From positions 1,074,278 to 1,138,277 of the forward strand of contig NZ_GG692710.1 in NCBI RefSeq assembly GCF_000156175.1: a stretch of 64,000 bases of DNA. The letters run 5' to 3'. The notes beneath the pieces are model-generated. The model ran no database searches, was not told where the DNA came from, and saw only the letters and a program-made list of their open reading frames with translations. Of the stretch, positions 35,512-43,628 are shown one piece after another. Made by a program: the position numbers and the translations under genes. Each line of letters starts with the position of its first letter. Within the stretch, counting starts at the first letter, position 1. The DNA comes from Collinsella intestinalis DSM 13280. GTDB taxonomy: Bacteria > Actinomycetota > Coriobacteriia > Coriobacteriales > Coriobacteriaceae.

Positions 35512-35631
35512 CTACTTCCGTCCTTTATGCTTCCATATAGCCTTTACCAACAATACAAACAATACGATTGGCACAGCGCAGACAATAAAGACGAACAACA
35601 GACCCAGAACGCATTGAGCAAGGACAAGCAT
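35512..35631 (-). CDS. 39-residue hydrophobic peptide in the RiPP island
   Basis: A short frame (ATG 35631, TAG 35512) preceded by GGGGAGAG seven bases upstream. It encodes a nearly continuous hydrophobic helix (residues 1-31, about VLGLLFVFIVCAVPIVLFVL) ending in a basic tail KAIWKHKGRK, the pattern of a small single-pass membrane peptide. It lies just past the terminator that follows the first precursor gene, so it would be made only from read-through. It could be an immunity peptide, a small membrane partner of the exporter, or a chance frame. Confidence 0.5.
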   Translation of the reverse strand: MLVLAQCVLGLLFVFIVCAVPIVLFVLLVKAIWKHKGRK

Positions 35632-35646
35632 CTTTCACTCTCCCCG

Positions 35647-35672
35647 AAAAAGGGCAGTGCAGAGCACTGCCC
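35647..35672 (-). terminator. Terminator or attenuator after precursor peptide 1
   Basis: Perfect 9-bp stem GGGCAGTGC, loop TCT, GCACTGCCC, followed by TTTTT in the minus direction, 38 bp past the precursor stop and directly before the 39-aa frame. Confidence 0.85.
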
Positions 35673-35710
35673 AAAATCTCACCCCGCCGCTTCATCAGCA
35701 GCACGGGCGA

Positions 35711-35899
35711 TCAATCCTCATCGGTCGGATCGCACCAATCCATTGGCAGGACACAACCTGACACCTTGTCTACGTAACACCAGTCGACCGCTGGGCACTC
35801 AGCCAAATCTCGAAGAGTGCAAATATCAACCCCGAAACAATACGGCCCAGCCTCTTCAGATTCTTTTCCATTCAGATTCAGAGGTAACATGTGCTTCAT
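35711..35899 (-). CDS. Six-cysteine RiPP precursor peptide 1
   Basis: A 62-residue peptide with AAGGAGT six bases before ATG. A leader of about 20 residues (MKHMLPLNLN...) is followed by a core with six Cys at 21, 27, 35, 41, 49 and 56. Every Cys is followed closely by an Asp: Cys-x3-Asp at C21-D25, C27-D31, C35-D39 and C56-D60, plus C41-D44 and C49-D54. The recurring VDIC, VDWC and MDWC blocks give a quasi-repeat. This is what ranthipeptide maturases of the PapB type act on, forming Cys-to-Asp thioether bridges. Shares the MKHM start and layout with the neighbour 22 bp upstream. Confidence 0.82.
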   Translation of the reverse strand: MKHMLPLNLNGKESEEAGPYCFGVDICTLRDLAECPAVDWCYVDKVSGCVLPMDWCDPTDED

Positions 35900-35921
35900 G
35901 GCAACTCCTTACAGCTAATAC

Positions 35922-36125
35922 CTATGTTTGATCAATGCCGCAATGATCAATAACACAAATGCTCCCATGATCCTTATCGTAATCGCAGTAGTCAGTTAGC
36001 GCGCATCCATCTGCATGATCTTGGAATTTGCAAAAATCGGTTACTCCCAGCGCACAGTCAAAACTCAGCGGCTGAACAACGGAACCGCCTCCAAGCTCCT
36101 GACTAATTAATCGCATGTGCTTCAT
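35922..36125 (-). CDS. Six-cysteine RiPP precursor peptide 2
   Basis: A 67-residue peptide with a strong AAGGAGG site. MKHM start, leader of about 20 residues containing LGGGS, then six Cys at 24, 32, 41, 47, 57 and 62. Cys-x3-Asp occurs at C32-D36 and C41-D45; the others have Asp two to five residues on (C24-D30, C47-D50, C57-D60, C62-D65). TDFC, TDYC and IDHC repeat an Asp-aromatic-Cys theme seen in peptide 1. The order and number of Cys match the six-cysteine architecture of SCIFF/ranthipeptide substrates. It lies 167 bp downstream of the radical SAM gene. Confidence 0.82.
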   Translation of the reverse strand: MKHMRLISQELGGGSVVQPLSFDCALGVTDFCKFQDHADGCALTDYCDYDKDHGSICVIDHCGIDQT

Positions 36126-36292
36126 GGCAAACCTCCTTATGCCCTAAAGATGAACCATAGACTTATTATGCCGGGCTAAAGCACATGTCTGGGTAACAGT
36201 TTCGCCAAATGCTGCATTTTCTAGGATAAACGGAGCCAATATAATCCCCATCCCTTGCCAATTTCGCGGGGCATTAAAACACGGTGCTAAGT

Positions 36293-37618
36293 CTATCCAA
36301 AATCCTCCGAACGCGAGATTAAATCAAGCGCGATTTCTAGGCACATTCTTTTATACTCGCAGGACGTCGGATGCCGACTTTCATCCAGATATCCAGTTTC
36401 ATCCGCCGCCTCCCAACTACAACCGCCACCGCAGAAAGACCTTGCCCAACAACTCGAACAATCCGTTCTCTTGTCAACGGTCTGCGCCCAATTTACGGAA
36501 TAAGATTGTTCATCAACACCATCGAGGATGTTGCCCATCTTGAACCAATCCATCCCAACAAATCTATGACATGGATATACATCTCCTTCAGGCGTAATAG
36601 ATATAAAACGCCGACCAGCTCCACACCCAACGACCGAAAGTCGTCTCTCAAAAATTAAATCGACCACTTTTTTAAGAGTGCCAAAAAGTGGTTTATCGCC
36701 TTGCTTGATCTGTTCAAGATAATCATTAGATAGCTCAATCAGGTCATGCCTGATTTTCTCTAACGCATTTTCATCGAGCATGATGCGCTCGTCGAATGTG
36801 CTAACCGGGGAGAAATAAATCTTTTTGAAACCCATATCCTTAAAACTGGCGTAGTCATCTAGAAGGCTACAGTTATTTTTTGTCAAGGTCGCACGGGCGC
36901 CGAGTGAAGCTCTTTTCGAATAGAGCCTCACATTCCTTTCTATATCTGCAAACGAGCCCCTTCCGTTCTTATATGGCCGCGATTCATCATGTTTACATCC
37001 GACTCCATCAAGACTCACCAATATAGAAAAGCCATGCTCCTTAAAGGCCTCAATTGCTCGATCGTTAAGCAGGGTCCCATTTGTGGTGATGGAGTATGTG
37101 AACCTCCGTTTTGGGTGAGCGCTTTCTGCATAGTCAACCGTCTTCCATATCAAGGGCTCATTTAGCATTGGCTCTCCGCCGAAGAACACTATCGTAAGAA
37201 CATCATTTTTAGATGAATTATGCACGAGATAGTCAACCGCCGCATAAGCGACTTTCTCCTTCATAAGCAGCGATTGCGTGCCATAATTACCTTTTCCGGC
37301 AAAACAGTAATCACATCCCAAATTACAGACATGGGCCACGTGCAGTTCAATCGACCTCAGTGTCCTGGGAACGTCATCAGTTATATAGATCCTCTTCTCC
37401 AACTGCCGGAATTCATCGACATCATCTAATGCCTCTTCAATCGTTCTCGCATCATAGCCGGCCAGCTCAAGCTCTCGAGACAAAGCGTCCGAATTGTACT
37501 CTCTTCCCTCGGACTCAAAAACGCACAGGGCTTTTTCAGCAACTTCGTCAACGAGAAAGCAGTTTCCTGTTGCTTCGTCAAAACAATATCGCCGATCTTC
37601 CACAGAAAAGAAATGCAT
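36293..37618 (-). CDS. Radical SAM/SPASM peptide maturase (ranthipeptide/SCIFF type)
   Basis: A 441-residue enzyme. Residues 1-90 resemble a PqqD-like peptide-recognition domain (YCFDEATGNCFLVDEVAEKAL). The radical SAM motif CNLGCDYC (C98, C102, C105) follows HVAHV, with FFGGEPMLN (about 145-153) binding SAM. The C-terminal SPASM domain supplies eight Cys (332, 350, 387, 390, 396, 400, 420, 426) for two auxiliary [4Fe-4S] clusters. The start at 37618 has GGAGAG upstream; the frame to 37744 is not supported. AT-richer than neighbours, like the rest of the island. Predicted to form Cys thioether crosslinks on the two adjacent precursors. Confidence 0.92.
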   Translation of the reverse strand: MHFFSVEDRRYCFDEATGNCFLVDEVAEKALCVFESEGREYNSDALSRELELAGYDARTIEEALDDVDEFRQLEKRIYITDDVPRTLRSIELHVAHVCNLGCDYCFAGKGNYGTQSLLMKEKVAYAAVDYLVHNSSKNDVLTIVFFGGEPMLNEPLIWKTVDYAESAHPKRRFTYSITTNGTLLNDRAIEAFKEHGFSILVSLDGVGCKHDESRPYKNGRGSFADIERNVRLYSKRASLGARATLTKNNCSLLDDYASFKDMGFKKIYFSPVSTFDERIMLDENALEKIRHDLIELSNDYLEQIKQGDKPLFGTLKKVVDLIFERRLSVVGCGAGRRFISITPEGDVYPCHRFVGMDWFKMGNILDGVDEQSYSVNWAQTVDKRTDCSSCWARSFCGGGCSWEAADETGYLDESRHPTSCEYKRMCLEIALDLISRSEDFG

Positions 37619-37835
37619 ACTCTCTCCAATCTTGTAACCCGCATGTACGCAAGATAAGTATCGTTTCACATAACCAAACTGCCATCTCGCTTTCGACACT
37701 CGGTCCATTTTATTTCGCGGATGGCGCCCGGGCGATGGCCTCAACGAATACCGGTGATTGGCCGTAGACGCCCCCGATGAAAGCGCACATTACCACCAAC
37801 GACAGCCGCCCCGCTGCATCCAAACGCCATGCCCG

Positions 37836-37864
37836 TTGCACCGTACAGGCAAGCGCGTTATAGT
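37836..37864 (+). promoter_or_regulatory. Promoter of the riboswitch-ribU-ecf operon
   Basis: -35 TTGCAC and -10 TATAGT with a 17-bp spacer, placing the transcription start about 7 bp on, at the 5' edge of the FMN aptamer. Confidence 0.8.
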
Positions 37865-37870
37865 CGTTTT

Positions 37871-38012
37871 GTTTCAGGGCGGGGTGCAATTCCCCACCGG
37901 CGGTAAATGCACGGCAAGACCCCTTGCCAGGCGCATGAGCCCGCGAGCCGCGAAGCGCGGCCGACCCGGTGCGATTCCGGGGCCGACGGTATAGTCCGGA
38001 TGGAAGAAACGG
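37871..38012 (+). promoter_or_regulatory. FMN riboswitch (RFN element)
   Basis: The conserved RFN blocks are all present: CAGGGCGGGGTGCAATTCCC, CACCGGCGGTAAAT, AGCCCGCGAGC, GACCCGGTGCGATTCCGGGG and CCGACGGTATAGTCCGGATG. It ends 12 bp before the ribU start. The GGAAGG ribosome-binding site is partly complementary to TTTCC just before the ATG, so control at translation initiation is likely. It represses riboflavin uptake when FMN is plentiful. Confidence 0.96.
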
Positions 38013-38023
38013 AAGGTCTTTCC

Positions 38024-38563
38024 ATGAACAACGCTATCGACACCCGCAAGATCGCGCTCGCCGCACTCTTCACCGCCGCCTCGCTCATCCTGAGCCTGGT
38101 GCAGATTCCCATCTTCCCCATCGCCCCGTGGCTCATGTATGACCCGTCGGGCATCGTCTGCCTCATCGCCGCGCTCGCCTTCGGGCCCAAGCTCGGTGCG
38201 GCCGTCGCCATCATCTCCTGGCTGCCCCGCGTCTTCCTCGACCCGTTCGGCGCTCCGATGGGCATGCTCTCCACCTGCGCGTTCGTCATTCCCGCAGCAA
38301 TCATTTACCTCAAGGGCGAGCGCTCCCGCAAGGCGTCCGTCGCCGGTATGGTCGTGGGTGCGGCGCTCTCCATCGCCGTCTCGTGCGCCATGAACCTCGT
38401 GGTGACGCCGCTGTACACCGCCATCGCCGTCGAGGATGTCGCCGCCATGATCATCCCCGTGCTGCTCCCCTTCAACACGCTGAAGATGGTCATCAACGTC
38501 ACGGCAGGCCAAGTGCTCCTCGCCCCGTGCATGAACGTTCTCAAGGCGCGCAAGGGCGCATAG
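38024..38563 (+). CDS. ribU: Riboflavin ECF transporter S component RibU
   Basis: A 179-residue membrane protein with about six helices. It begins with MNNAIDTRKIALAALFTAAS, the Ala-rich helix by which S components dock to EcfT, and has the RibU-like FGPKLGAAVAIISWLPRVFLDPFGAPMG stretch. Identification rests on the FMN riboswitch immediately upstream and the family pattern. The stop lies two bases before the EcfA start. It binds riboflavin and works with the following two genes. Confidence 0.93.
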   Translation: MNNAIDTRKIALAALFTAASLILSLVQIPIFPIAPWLMYDPSGIVCLIAALAFGPKLGAAVAIISWLPRVFLDPFGAPMGMLSTCAFVIPAAIIYLKGERSRKASVAGMVVGAALSIAVSCAMNLVVTPLYTAIAVEDVAAMIIPVLLPFNTLKMVINVTAGQVLLAPCMNVLKARKGA

Positions 38564-38565
38564 CG

Positions 38566-40242
38566 ATGACCGAGGTGACCGAAGCAGCCGAGCCGGCGCC
38601 CCCGTCCGCGGACTCCACAACCCCGTCCGTGCGCCCCACAAGCCGCCCACGGCCCGCGGAACCGTACATCGAGCTGCACGGCGTCCATATTTCGTACCCC
38701 GGTGCCCCCAATGAGGCGCTCGCCGGCATCGACCTTCAAATCCCCGCAGGGCAATACGTGTGCATTCTAGGCGGCAACGGCTCGGGCAAATCGACCTTGT
38801 TGCAGCTCATGAACGCGCTGGCACTTCCGAGCGCGGGCGAGGTCCGCGTGTTCGGCGTGAACACCTCCGAGGAGGGCGCGGCGCTCGCAATCAGGAGCCA
38901 ATGCGCGAGCGTGTTCCAGCATCCCGAAGACCAGATGGTCACGAGCATCGTCGCCGACGACGTCGCGTTCGGTCCTGAGAACCTCTGCGTCCCCCAGCCC
39001 GAGATCGCGAGCCGGGTCGACGCCTCGCTCAAGGCCGTCTGCATGTCCGAACACTCCCTAAGCGACCCCGCCGACCTGTCCGGCGGCCAAACCCAGCGCG
39101 TCGCCATCGCCGGCGCGCTCGCCATGGAGCCAAAGATCCTGCTGCTCGACGAGCCCTGCGCCATGCTCGACACCCAGGGCCGTTCCAGCATCCGCACCAT
39201 CGTGAATGCCCTTCGCAAGCGCGGCATCACCATCGTGCATGTGACGCACTTCATGGAAGACGCCCTGGATGCCGACCGCGTACTCGTCCTCGAACAGGGA
39301 CGCATCGCGTTCGACGGGACCGCCGCGGAGGCGTTCGCATGCGCCGAGCGCGTGCAGGCCCTGCACCTCGAAGTACCTCGCAAACCCGCGGAGATCTTGA
39401 GAGTCGCCGCCGCTCGTGCGGTCGCGCCAACATCCGGGGACCCCAACGTCACGTTCGACCACGTATCGTTCTCCTACGCTGCCGCACGCAACCCGCGCAG
39501 GCGCCGGGGGCTCTTCGGCGGGCGCAATCGCGCTGAGGGAAGCGTCGCTACACCACTCGCCCTCGAAGATCTCTCCTTCCAGGCATTCCCCGGAACGCTC
39601 ACCGCGCTCGTCGGCCAGACGGGTTCGGGTAAATCGACCACCGCCGAGCTCGCATGCGCGCTCAAGCTCCCGCTTGCCGGAACTGTCCGCATCTGCGGCG
39701 TGGACACCGCGGACCTGAACCACCGCTCAGACATCCGCCGGCATGTCGGGTACGTCTCCCAGCTGCCCGAGCGCCAGCTGTTCGCCGAGACCGTCTTCGA
39801 CGACGTCGCCTTTGGCCCGCGCAACATGCACATGTCCGAAGACGAGGTGCGCTCGCGCGTGTGCGAGGCGCTCGTCTCGGTCAACCTCACCCCGACCGAC
39901 GAGCTGCTCGCGCGCTCGCCGTTCTCGCTGTCTGGCGGCCAGCAGCGCAGCGTCGCGCTCGCGGGCGTGCTGGCCATGCGCCAGGATGTCCTCGTGCTCG
40001 ACGAGCCCATGGCCGGCCTCGATCCCGATGGGCGCCGGCGCGTGCGGGACCTGCTGCACGCCCTCAAGCACGCGGGAAGCACGCTCATCATGGTCACCCA
40101 CAGCATGGAAGACGTCGCCGAGCTCGCCGACCACGTGATCGTCCTCGAACGAGGGCGCGCCCTCCTGTCGGGCTCTCCCGCGGAGGTCCTCCCCACCCTG
40201 TTCGAGCCCGAGGAGGTGAGCCCCCGTGGCGATTCGCGCTAG
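38566..40242 (+). CDS. Fused double ATPase of an ECF transporter (EcfA-EcfA')
   Basis: A 558-residue protein with two complete ABC ATPase domains joined in one chain. Domain 1 (about 28-270) has GGNGSGKSTL, Q-loop FQHPEDQM, LSGGQTQRV and ILLLDEP. Domain 2 (about 295-545) has VGQTGSGKSTT, SQLPERQLF, LSGGQQRSV and VLVLDEP. Between them is a short Arg-rich insert (NPRRRRGLFGGRNR). It supplies both ATPases for an ECF importer, presumably serving RibU and possibly QueT. The start two bases after the ribU stop is preceded by a disordered Pro/Thr-rich N-terminus. The end overlaps ecfT by 17 bp. Confidence 0.93.
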   Translation: MTEVTEAAEPAPPSADSTTPSVRPTSRPRPAEPYIELHGVHISYPGAPNEALAGIDLQIPAGQYVCILGGNGSGKSTLLQLMNALALPSAGEVRVFGVNTSEEGAALAIRSQCASVFQHPEDQMVTSIVADDVAFGPENLCVPQPEIASRVDASLKAVCMSEHSLSDPADLSGGQTQRVAIAGALAMEPKILLLDEPCAMLDTQGRSSIRTIVNALRKRGITIVHVTHFMEDALDADRVLVLEQGRIAFDGTAAEAFACAERVQALHLEVPRKPAEILRVAAARAVAPTSGDPNVTFDHVSFSYAAARNPRRRRGLFGGRNRAEGSVATPLALEDLSFQAFPGTLTALVGQTGSGKSTTAELACALKLPLAGTVRICGVDTADLNHRSDIRRHVGYVSQLPERQLFAETVFDDVAFGPRNMHMSEDEVRSRVCEALVSVNLTPTDELLARSPFSLSGGQQRSVALAGVLAMRQDVLVLDEPMAGLDPDGRRRVRDLLHALKHAGSTLIMVTHSMEDVAELADHVIVLERGRALLSGSPAEVLPTLFEPEEVSPRGDSR

Positions 40243-41026
40243 CATCGGTCAGTATTACTCGGCCGATTCCCCCATTCACCACCTGGATCCGCGCGTCAAG
40301 CTCATGGGTACCCTCGCCTTTATGGTGAGCTGCTTCTTCGTCGATTCCGTGGAAACGCTGCTCCTGGCGGGCGCCGCGGTGTTCACCGCCATCGCACTGG
40401 CACGCGTGCCCCTCCGCCGTCTGCTCGCACAAATCAGGCCCATCGCGCTGTTCCTCATCATCACCTCGGTGATCAACTTGTTCCTGGTACAAACTGGGCC
40501 CATCGCGCTCCAGCTGGGGCCCGTCGTCATCCACGCGGACGGCGTGTCGGCCGCGGTTCTCTACACCGTGCGCTTCTTCCTGCTGCTTTTGGGCGGATCG
40601 CTGCTCACGCTCACAACCACCCCGGTCGCCCTCGCCGACGCCGCCGAGAAGCTGCTCTCTCCGCTCGAACGCGTGGGCGTCCCCGTGCGCCAGGGCACGC
40701 TCGTGCTCTCCATCGCGCTGCGCTTCGTGCCCACGCTCTCCCAAGAGGCGGAGAATATCGTCGCCGCCCAGACCGCTCGCGGGGCCGATCTTGAGAACAA
40801 GGGCGCCCTGGCCTACGCACGCGCCTGCGTACCGCTCATCGTCCCACTGTTCGCCAGCGCCCTGCGCCATGCCGACAACCTCGGCCGCGCGATGGACGCC
40901 CGCTGCTACACCGGAGGTGCCCGCACGCACTACCACGTGATGAAGCTCGATCCGCGACGCGACGGCGCCGCTTGCCTTGCGCTCGCCCTGTATCTGGCCG
41001 CCCTCGTGGCGCTGCGCCTCGCATAG
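40226..41026 (+). CDS. ecfT: ECF transporter transmembrane component EcfT
   Basis: A 266-residue membrane protein with about five to six helices. IHHLDPRVKLMGTLAFM is the conserved start, and the two coupling-helix motifs appear as QTARGADL and AMDARCYTGG (both Ala-Arg type), which contact the ATPases. It starts with GTG behind AGGAGGTGAG, inside the 3' end of the EcfA gene, so it is translationally coupled. It completes a self-sufficient ECF importer behind one FMN riboswitch. Confidence 0.93.
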   Translation: MAIRASIGQYYSADSPIHHLDPRVKLMGTLAFMVSCFFVDSVETLLLAGAAVFTAIALARVPLRRLLAQIRPIALFLIITSVINLFLVQTGPIALQLGPVVIHADGVSAAVLYTVRFFLLLLGGSLLTLTTTPVALADAAEKLLSPLERVGVPVRQGTLVLSIALRFVPTLSQEAENIVAAQTARGADLENKGALAYARACVPLIVPLFASALRHADNLGRAMDARCYTGGARTHYHVMKLDPRRDGAACLALALYLAALVALRLA

Positions 41027-41166
41027 CCCCGTCGCACGGCCGCCCCGTGCAACACCCGAACGGGTCTTCATCAAATAGACGCGCAACGTCCATCTTGAGA
41101 CGCCGCCTGTGCGGTATCCTTAATCCGCATATGTGACACCACAACACACGCAAAATGGAGCTATCT

Positions 41167-42360
41167 ATGTCACACACCGCCAAGAGCACGCAGCGCACCC
41201 ATGGTGCCGCGGCTCACGTCTCCCCTTCGCTTTCCCGCCGAGCACTGGTCGCATCTGCACTCGCGGCCGCGAGCTCGGCTGTGCTTTTCGGGCTTCCCGC
41301 CCGCGCACACGCCGCCCGCGCAACGCAGGCGACCATCGACGCCCTCGCCACCGCCGAGGAAAAACTCGCCGCCGTCGAGGCCGAGCTCGATAAGCTCGCC
41401 GCCGACTTCGAGGCCCTCAGCCATGAGCAGGACCGCACGGTCTCCCAGATCGAGGAGGTCCAGGCCCAGCTCGACGAGACGCAGGCGCAGATCGACGAAA
41501 AGCAAGCCGAGCTCGAGGCCAAGCAGGGCGTCCTGTCCCGCCGCGTGTCCAACAGCTACAAAGACGGCGGTACCAGCATGCTGACGCTGCTCATGGCCGC
41601 CGACTCCTTCGATGACCTCCTCTCCAACAGCCACTACATCGAGAAGGTCAACGACGCCGACAAGCAGGTCATCGGAGAGATCCAGGCGATCCGCGCCGAG
41701 CTCGAGCAGCACAAGTCGACGCTCGAATCTCAAAAGGCCGACCTCGAGGCGCTCAAGGAGCAACAGGCCCAGCAGCTCTCCGTGATGCAGGCCAAGCAGG
41801 CAGAGGTCCAGCAGCTCGTGGACGGCCTCTCGTCCGACGTGAGGGACCTCATCGCCAAGCGCGATGCCGAATACCTCGCCGCCGTTGCGGAAGAGGAGCG
41901 CCAGAAGGCCGAGCAGGACAAGTTCCAGCAGGGTGCCGGCGGCTCCTACGTCCCCAGCACGGGTCACGTTTCGGGGCCGGTCAAGTCCCTGGAACGCGTC
42001 CTCTCCGCATGCCGCGCCGTCCCGAGCCCCGGCAACGGCCTGTGCGCCATGTGGGTCTCCCGCGTTTTCGCTTCCGCCGGCTTTGGCTATGTGGGCGGCA
42101 ACGCGAACGACATGTATAACCGCTACTGCACGAGCTCCGACCGCGGTTCCCTGAAGCCCGGCATGATCATCGCCTCGTCAACGCATCCCCATACCTCCGC
42201 CGGCCGCATCTACGGCCATGTGGGAATCTACGTGGGCAACGGCACGGTCATGGACAACGTCGGCTTCATCCGCTCCATCGGCGTGGACGAATGGATCGCC
42301 TACTACGGCGTCACGGTCACCCCGCGCTGGGGTTGGATCGGCGGCTGGGTCCTCGGTTAA
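41167..42360 (+). CDS. Secreted coiled-coil peptidoglycan hydrolase (NlpC/P60-like)
   Basis: A 397-residue exported protein. The signal peptide contains SRRALVASALAAASSAVLFGLPARAHA, with a twin Arg. Residues about 50-260 form a long coiled coil (repeating Glu/Leu/Ala/Gln), as in PcsB/RipA-type hydrolases. The C-terminal domain has NGLCAMWVSRVFASAG with the presumed catalytic Cys and IYGHVGIYVGNG with the His, an NlpC/P60 layout. Start at 41167 (MSHTAK) after GGAG; 41155 is an in-frame alternative. Probably acts in daughter-cell separation under control of a divisome partner. Confidence 0.85.
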   Translation: MSHTAKSTQRTHGAAAHVSPSLSRRALVASALAAASSAVLFGLPARAHAARATQATIDALATAEEKLAAVEAELDKLAADFEALSHEQDRTVSQIEEVQAQLDETQAQIDEKQAELEAKQGVLSRRVSNSYKDGGTSMLTLLMAADSFDDLLSNSHYIEKVNDADKQVIGEIQAIRAELEQHKSTLESQKADLEALKEQQAQQLSVMQAKQAEVQQLVDGLSSDVRDLIAKRDAEYLAAVAEEERQKAEQDKFQQGAGGSYVPSTGHVSGPVKSLERVLSACRAVPSPGNGLCAMWVSRVFASAGFGYVGGNANDMYNRYCTSSDRGSLKPGMIIASSTHPHTSAGRIYGHVGIYVGNGTVMDNVGFIRSIGVDEWIAYYGVTVTPRWGWIGGWVLG

Positions 42361-42419
42361 ATCACCCCTCAAACCGCTGCGGTATACTTTTTGAACATCC
42401 CCATGAAAGGAGCAATCGC

Positions 42420-43475
42420 ATGACTCAGACCCTCGCTGCGCAGGACACCTGCGTCCTCGTCACCGGCGGCGCCGGCTTCATCGGCTCTCACACCGTCGTC
42501 GAGCTGCTTGAACGCGGATACCAGGTCGTCATCGTCGATGATCTCTCCAACGCCTCCGCCAAGGTGGAAGATCGCATCAAGACCATCGTCGGCCCCGAGG
42601 CGGCCGCGAACCTCACCCTCTATGTCGCCGACGTCAACGACCGCGAGGCCCTCACCCGTATCTTCGACGCGCACCGCATCGCCCGCGTGATCCACTTCGC
42701 CGGCTACAAGGCCGTGGGCGAGTCCGTGACCAAGCCCATCGAGTACTACAGCAACAACATCGGCAACACGCTCACGCTCGTCGACGTCATGCGTGAGCAC
42801 GACTGCAAGTCGATCATCTTCTCCAGCTCCGCCACCGTCTACGGTGACCCGGACAGCCTGCCGCTGACCGAGGAGAGCCCCAAGAAGCCGGCCACCAACC
42901 CCTACGGCTGGACCAAGTGGATGATCGAGCAGATGCTCACCGACCTCCACACCGCAGACCCCGAGTGGAACGTCGTGCTGCTGCGTTACTTCAACCCCAT
43001 CGGCGCCCACGCCAGCGGTCTTATGGGCGAGGACCCCAAGGGCATCCCGAACAACCTGCTGCCCTACGTCGCGCAGACCGCCATCGGCAAGCGCGAGGCC
43101 GTCCACGTCTTTGGCGACGACTACCCCACCCCCGACGGCACCGGCGTGCGCGACTACATCCACGTCTGCGACCTGGCCTCCGGTCACGCCGCTGCACTTG
43201 CCTGGATGAACGGCCGCGAGGGCGTCGAGGTGTTCAACCTGGGCACCGGCCGCGGCACCTCCGTGCTCGAGATCATCCGCGCCTTTGGCGAGGCTTGCGG
43301 GCACGAGGTCCCCTACGTCATCGACCCGCGCCGCCCCGGCGACGTGGCCGAGAACTACGCCGATTGCTCCAAGGCCCGCGACCTCATGGGTTGGGAGGCC
43401 CAGTACGGCATCGACGACATGTGCCGCGATGCCTGGAACTGGCAGTCCCACAACCCCAACGGCTACGAGGGATAG
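42420..43475 (+). CDS. galE: UDP-glucose 4-epimerase
   Basis: Interconverts UDP-glucose and UDP-galactose (Leloir pathway, surface glycan supply). The 351-residue short-chain dehydrogenase-type protein has the NAD motif VTGGAGFIGSHT, FAGYKAVGES, the catalytic Ser-Ser and Tyr-x3-Lys (FSSSATVYG and NPYGWTKWM), and RYFNPIGAHASG. The ATG at 42420 follows GAAAGGAG, and a TATACT box lies at 42383. A terminator follows at 43561. Confidence 0.96.
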   Translation: MTQTLAAQDTCVLVTGGAGFIGSHTVVELLERGYQVVIVDDLSNASAKVEDRIKTIVGPEAAANLTLYVADVNDREALTRIFDAHRIARVIHFAGYKAVGESVTKPIEYYSNNIGNTLTLVDVMREHDCKSIIFSSSATVYGDPDSLPLTEESPKKPATNPYGWTKWMIEQMLTDLHTADPEWNVVLLRYFNPIGAHASGLMGEDPKGIPNNLLPYVAQTAIGKREAVHVFGDDYPTPDGTGVRDYIHVCDLASGHAAALAWMNGREGVEVFNLGTGRGTSVLEIIRAFGEACGHEVPYVIDPRRPGDVAENYADCSKARDLMGWEAQYGIDDMCRDAWNWQSHNPNGYEG

Positions 43476-43560
43476 CGGCCATTCAAGACGCGACGGCCCA
43501 TCCCGCCTCGGCGTCGATCGAGCGGATGTGACGTCACGCGCAACCATAGGAATCCCGTGC

Positions 43561-43585
43561 GGGGCGGTCTCGACCGCCCCGTTTT
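43561..43585 (+). terminator. Terminator after galE
   Basis: Perfect 8-bp stem GGGGCGGT, loop CTCG, ACCGCCCC, then GTTTTG, 86 bp past the galE stop and ahead of the polyprenyl synthase start. Confidence 0.85.
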
Positions 43586-43628
43586 GCTAGCATTGTCCGA
43601 GAGAGAACTCCCATGGAAAGGGCTGCAC

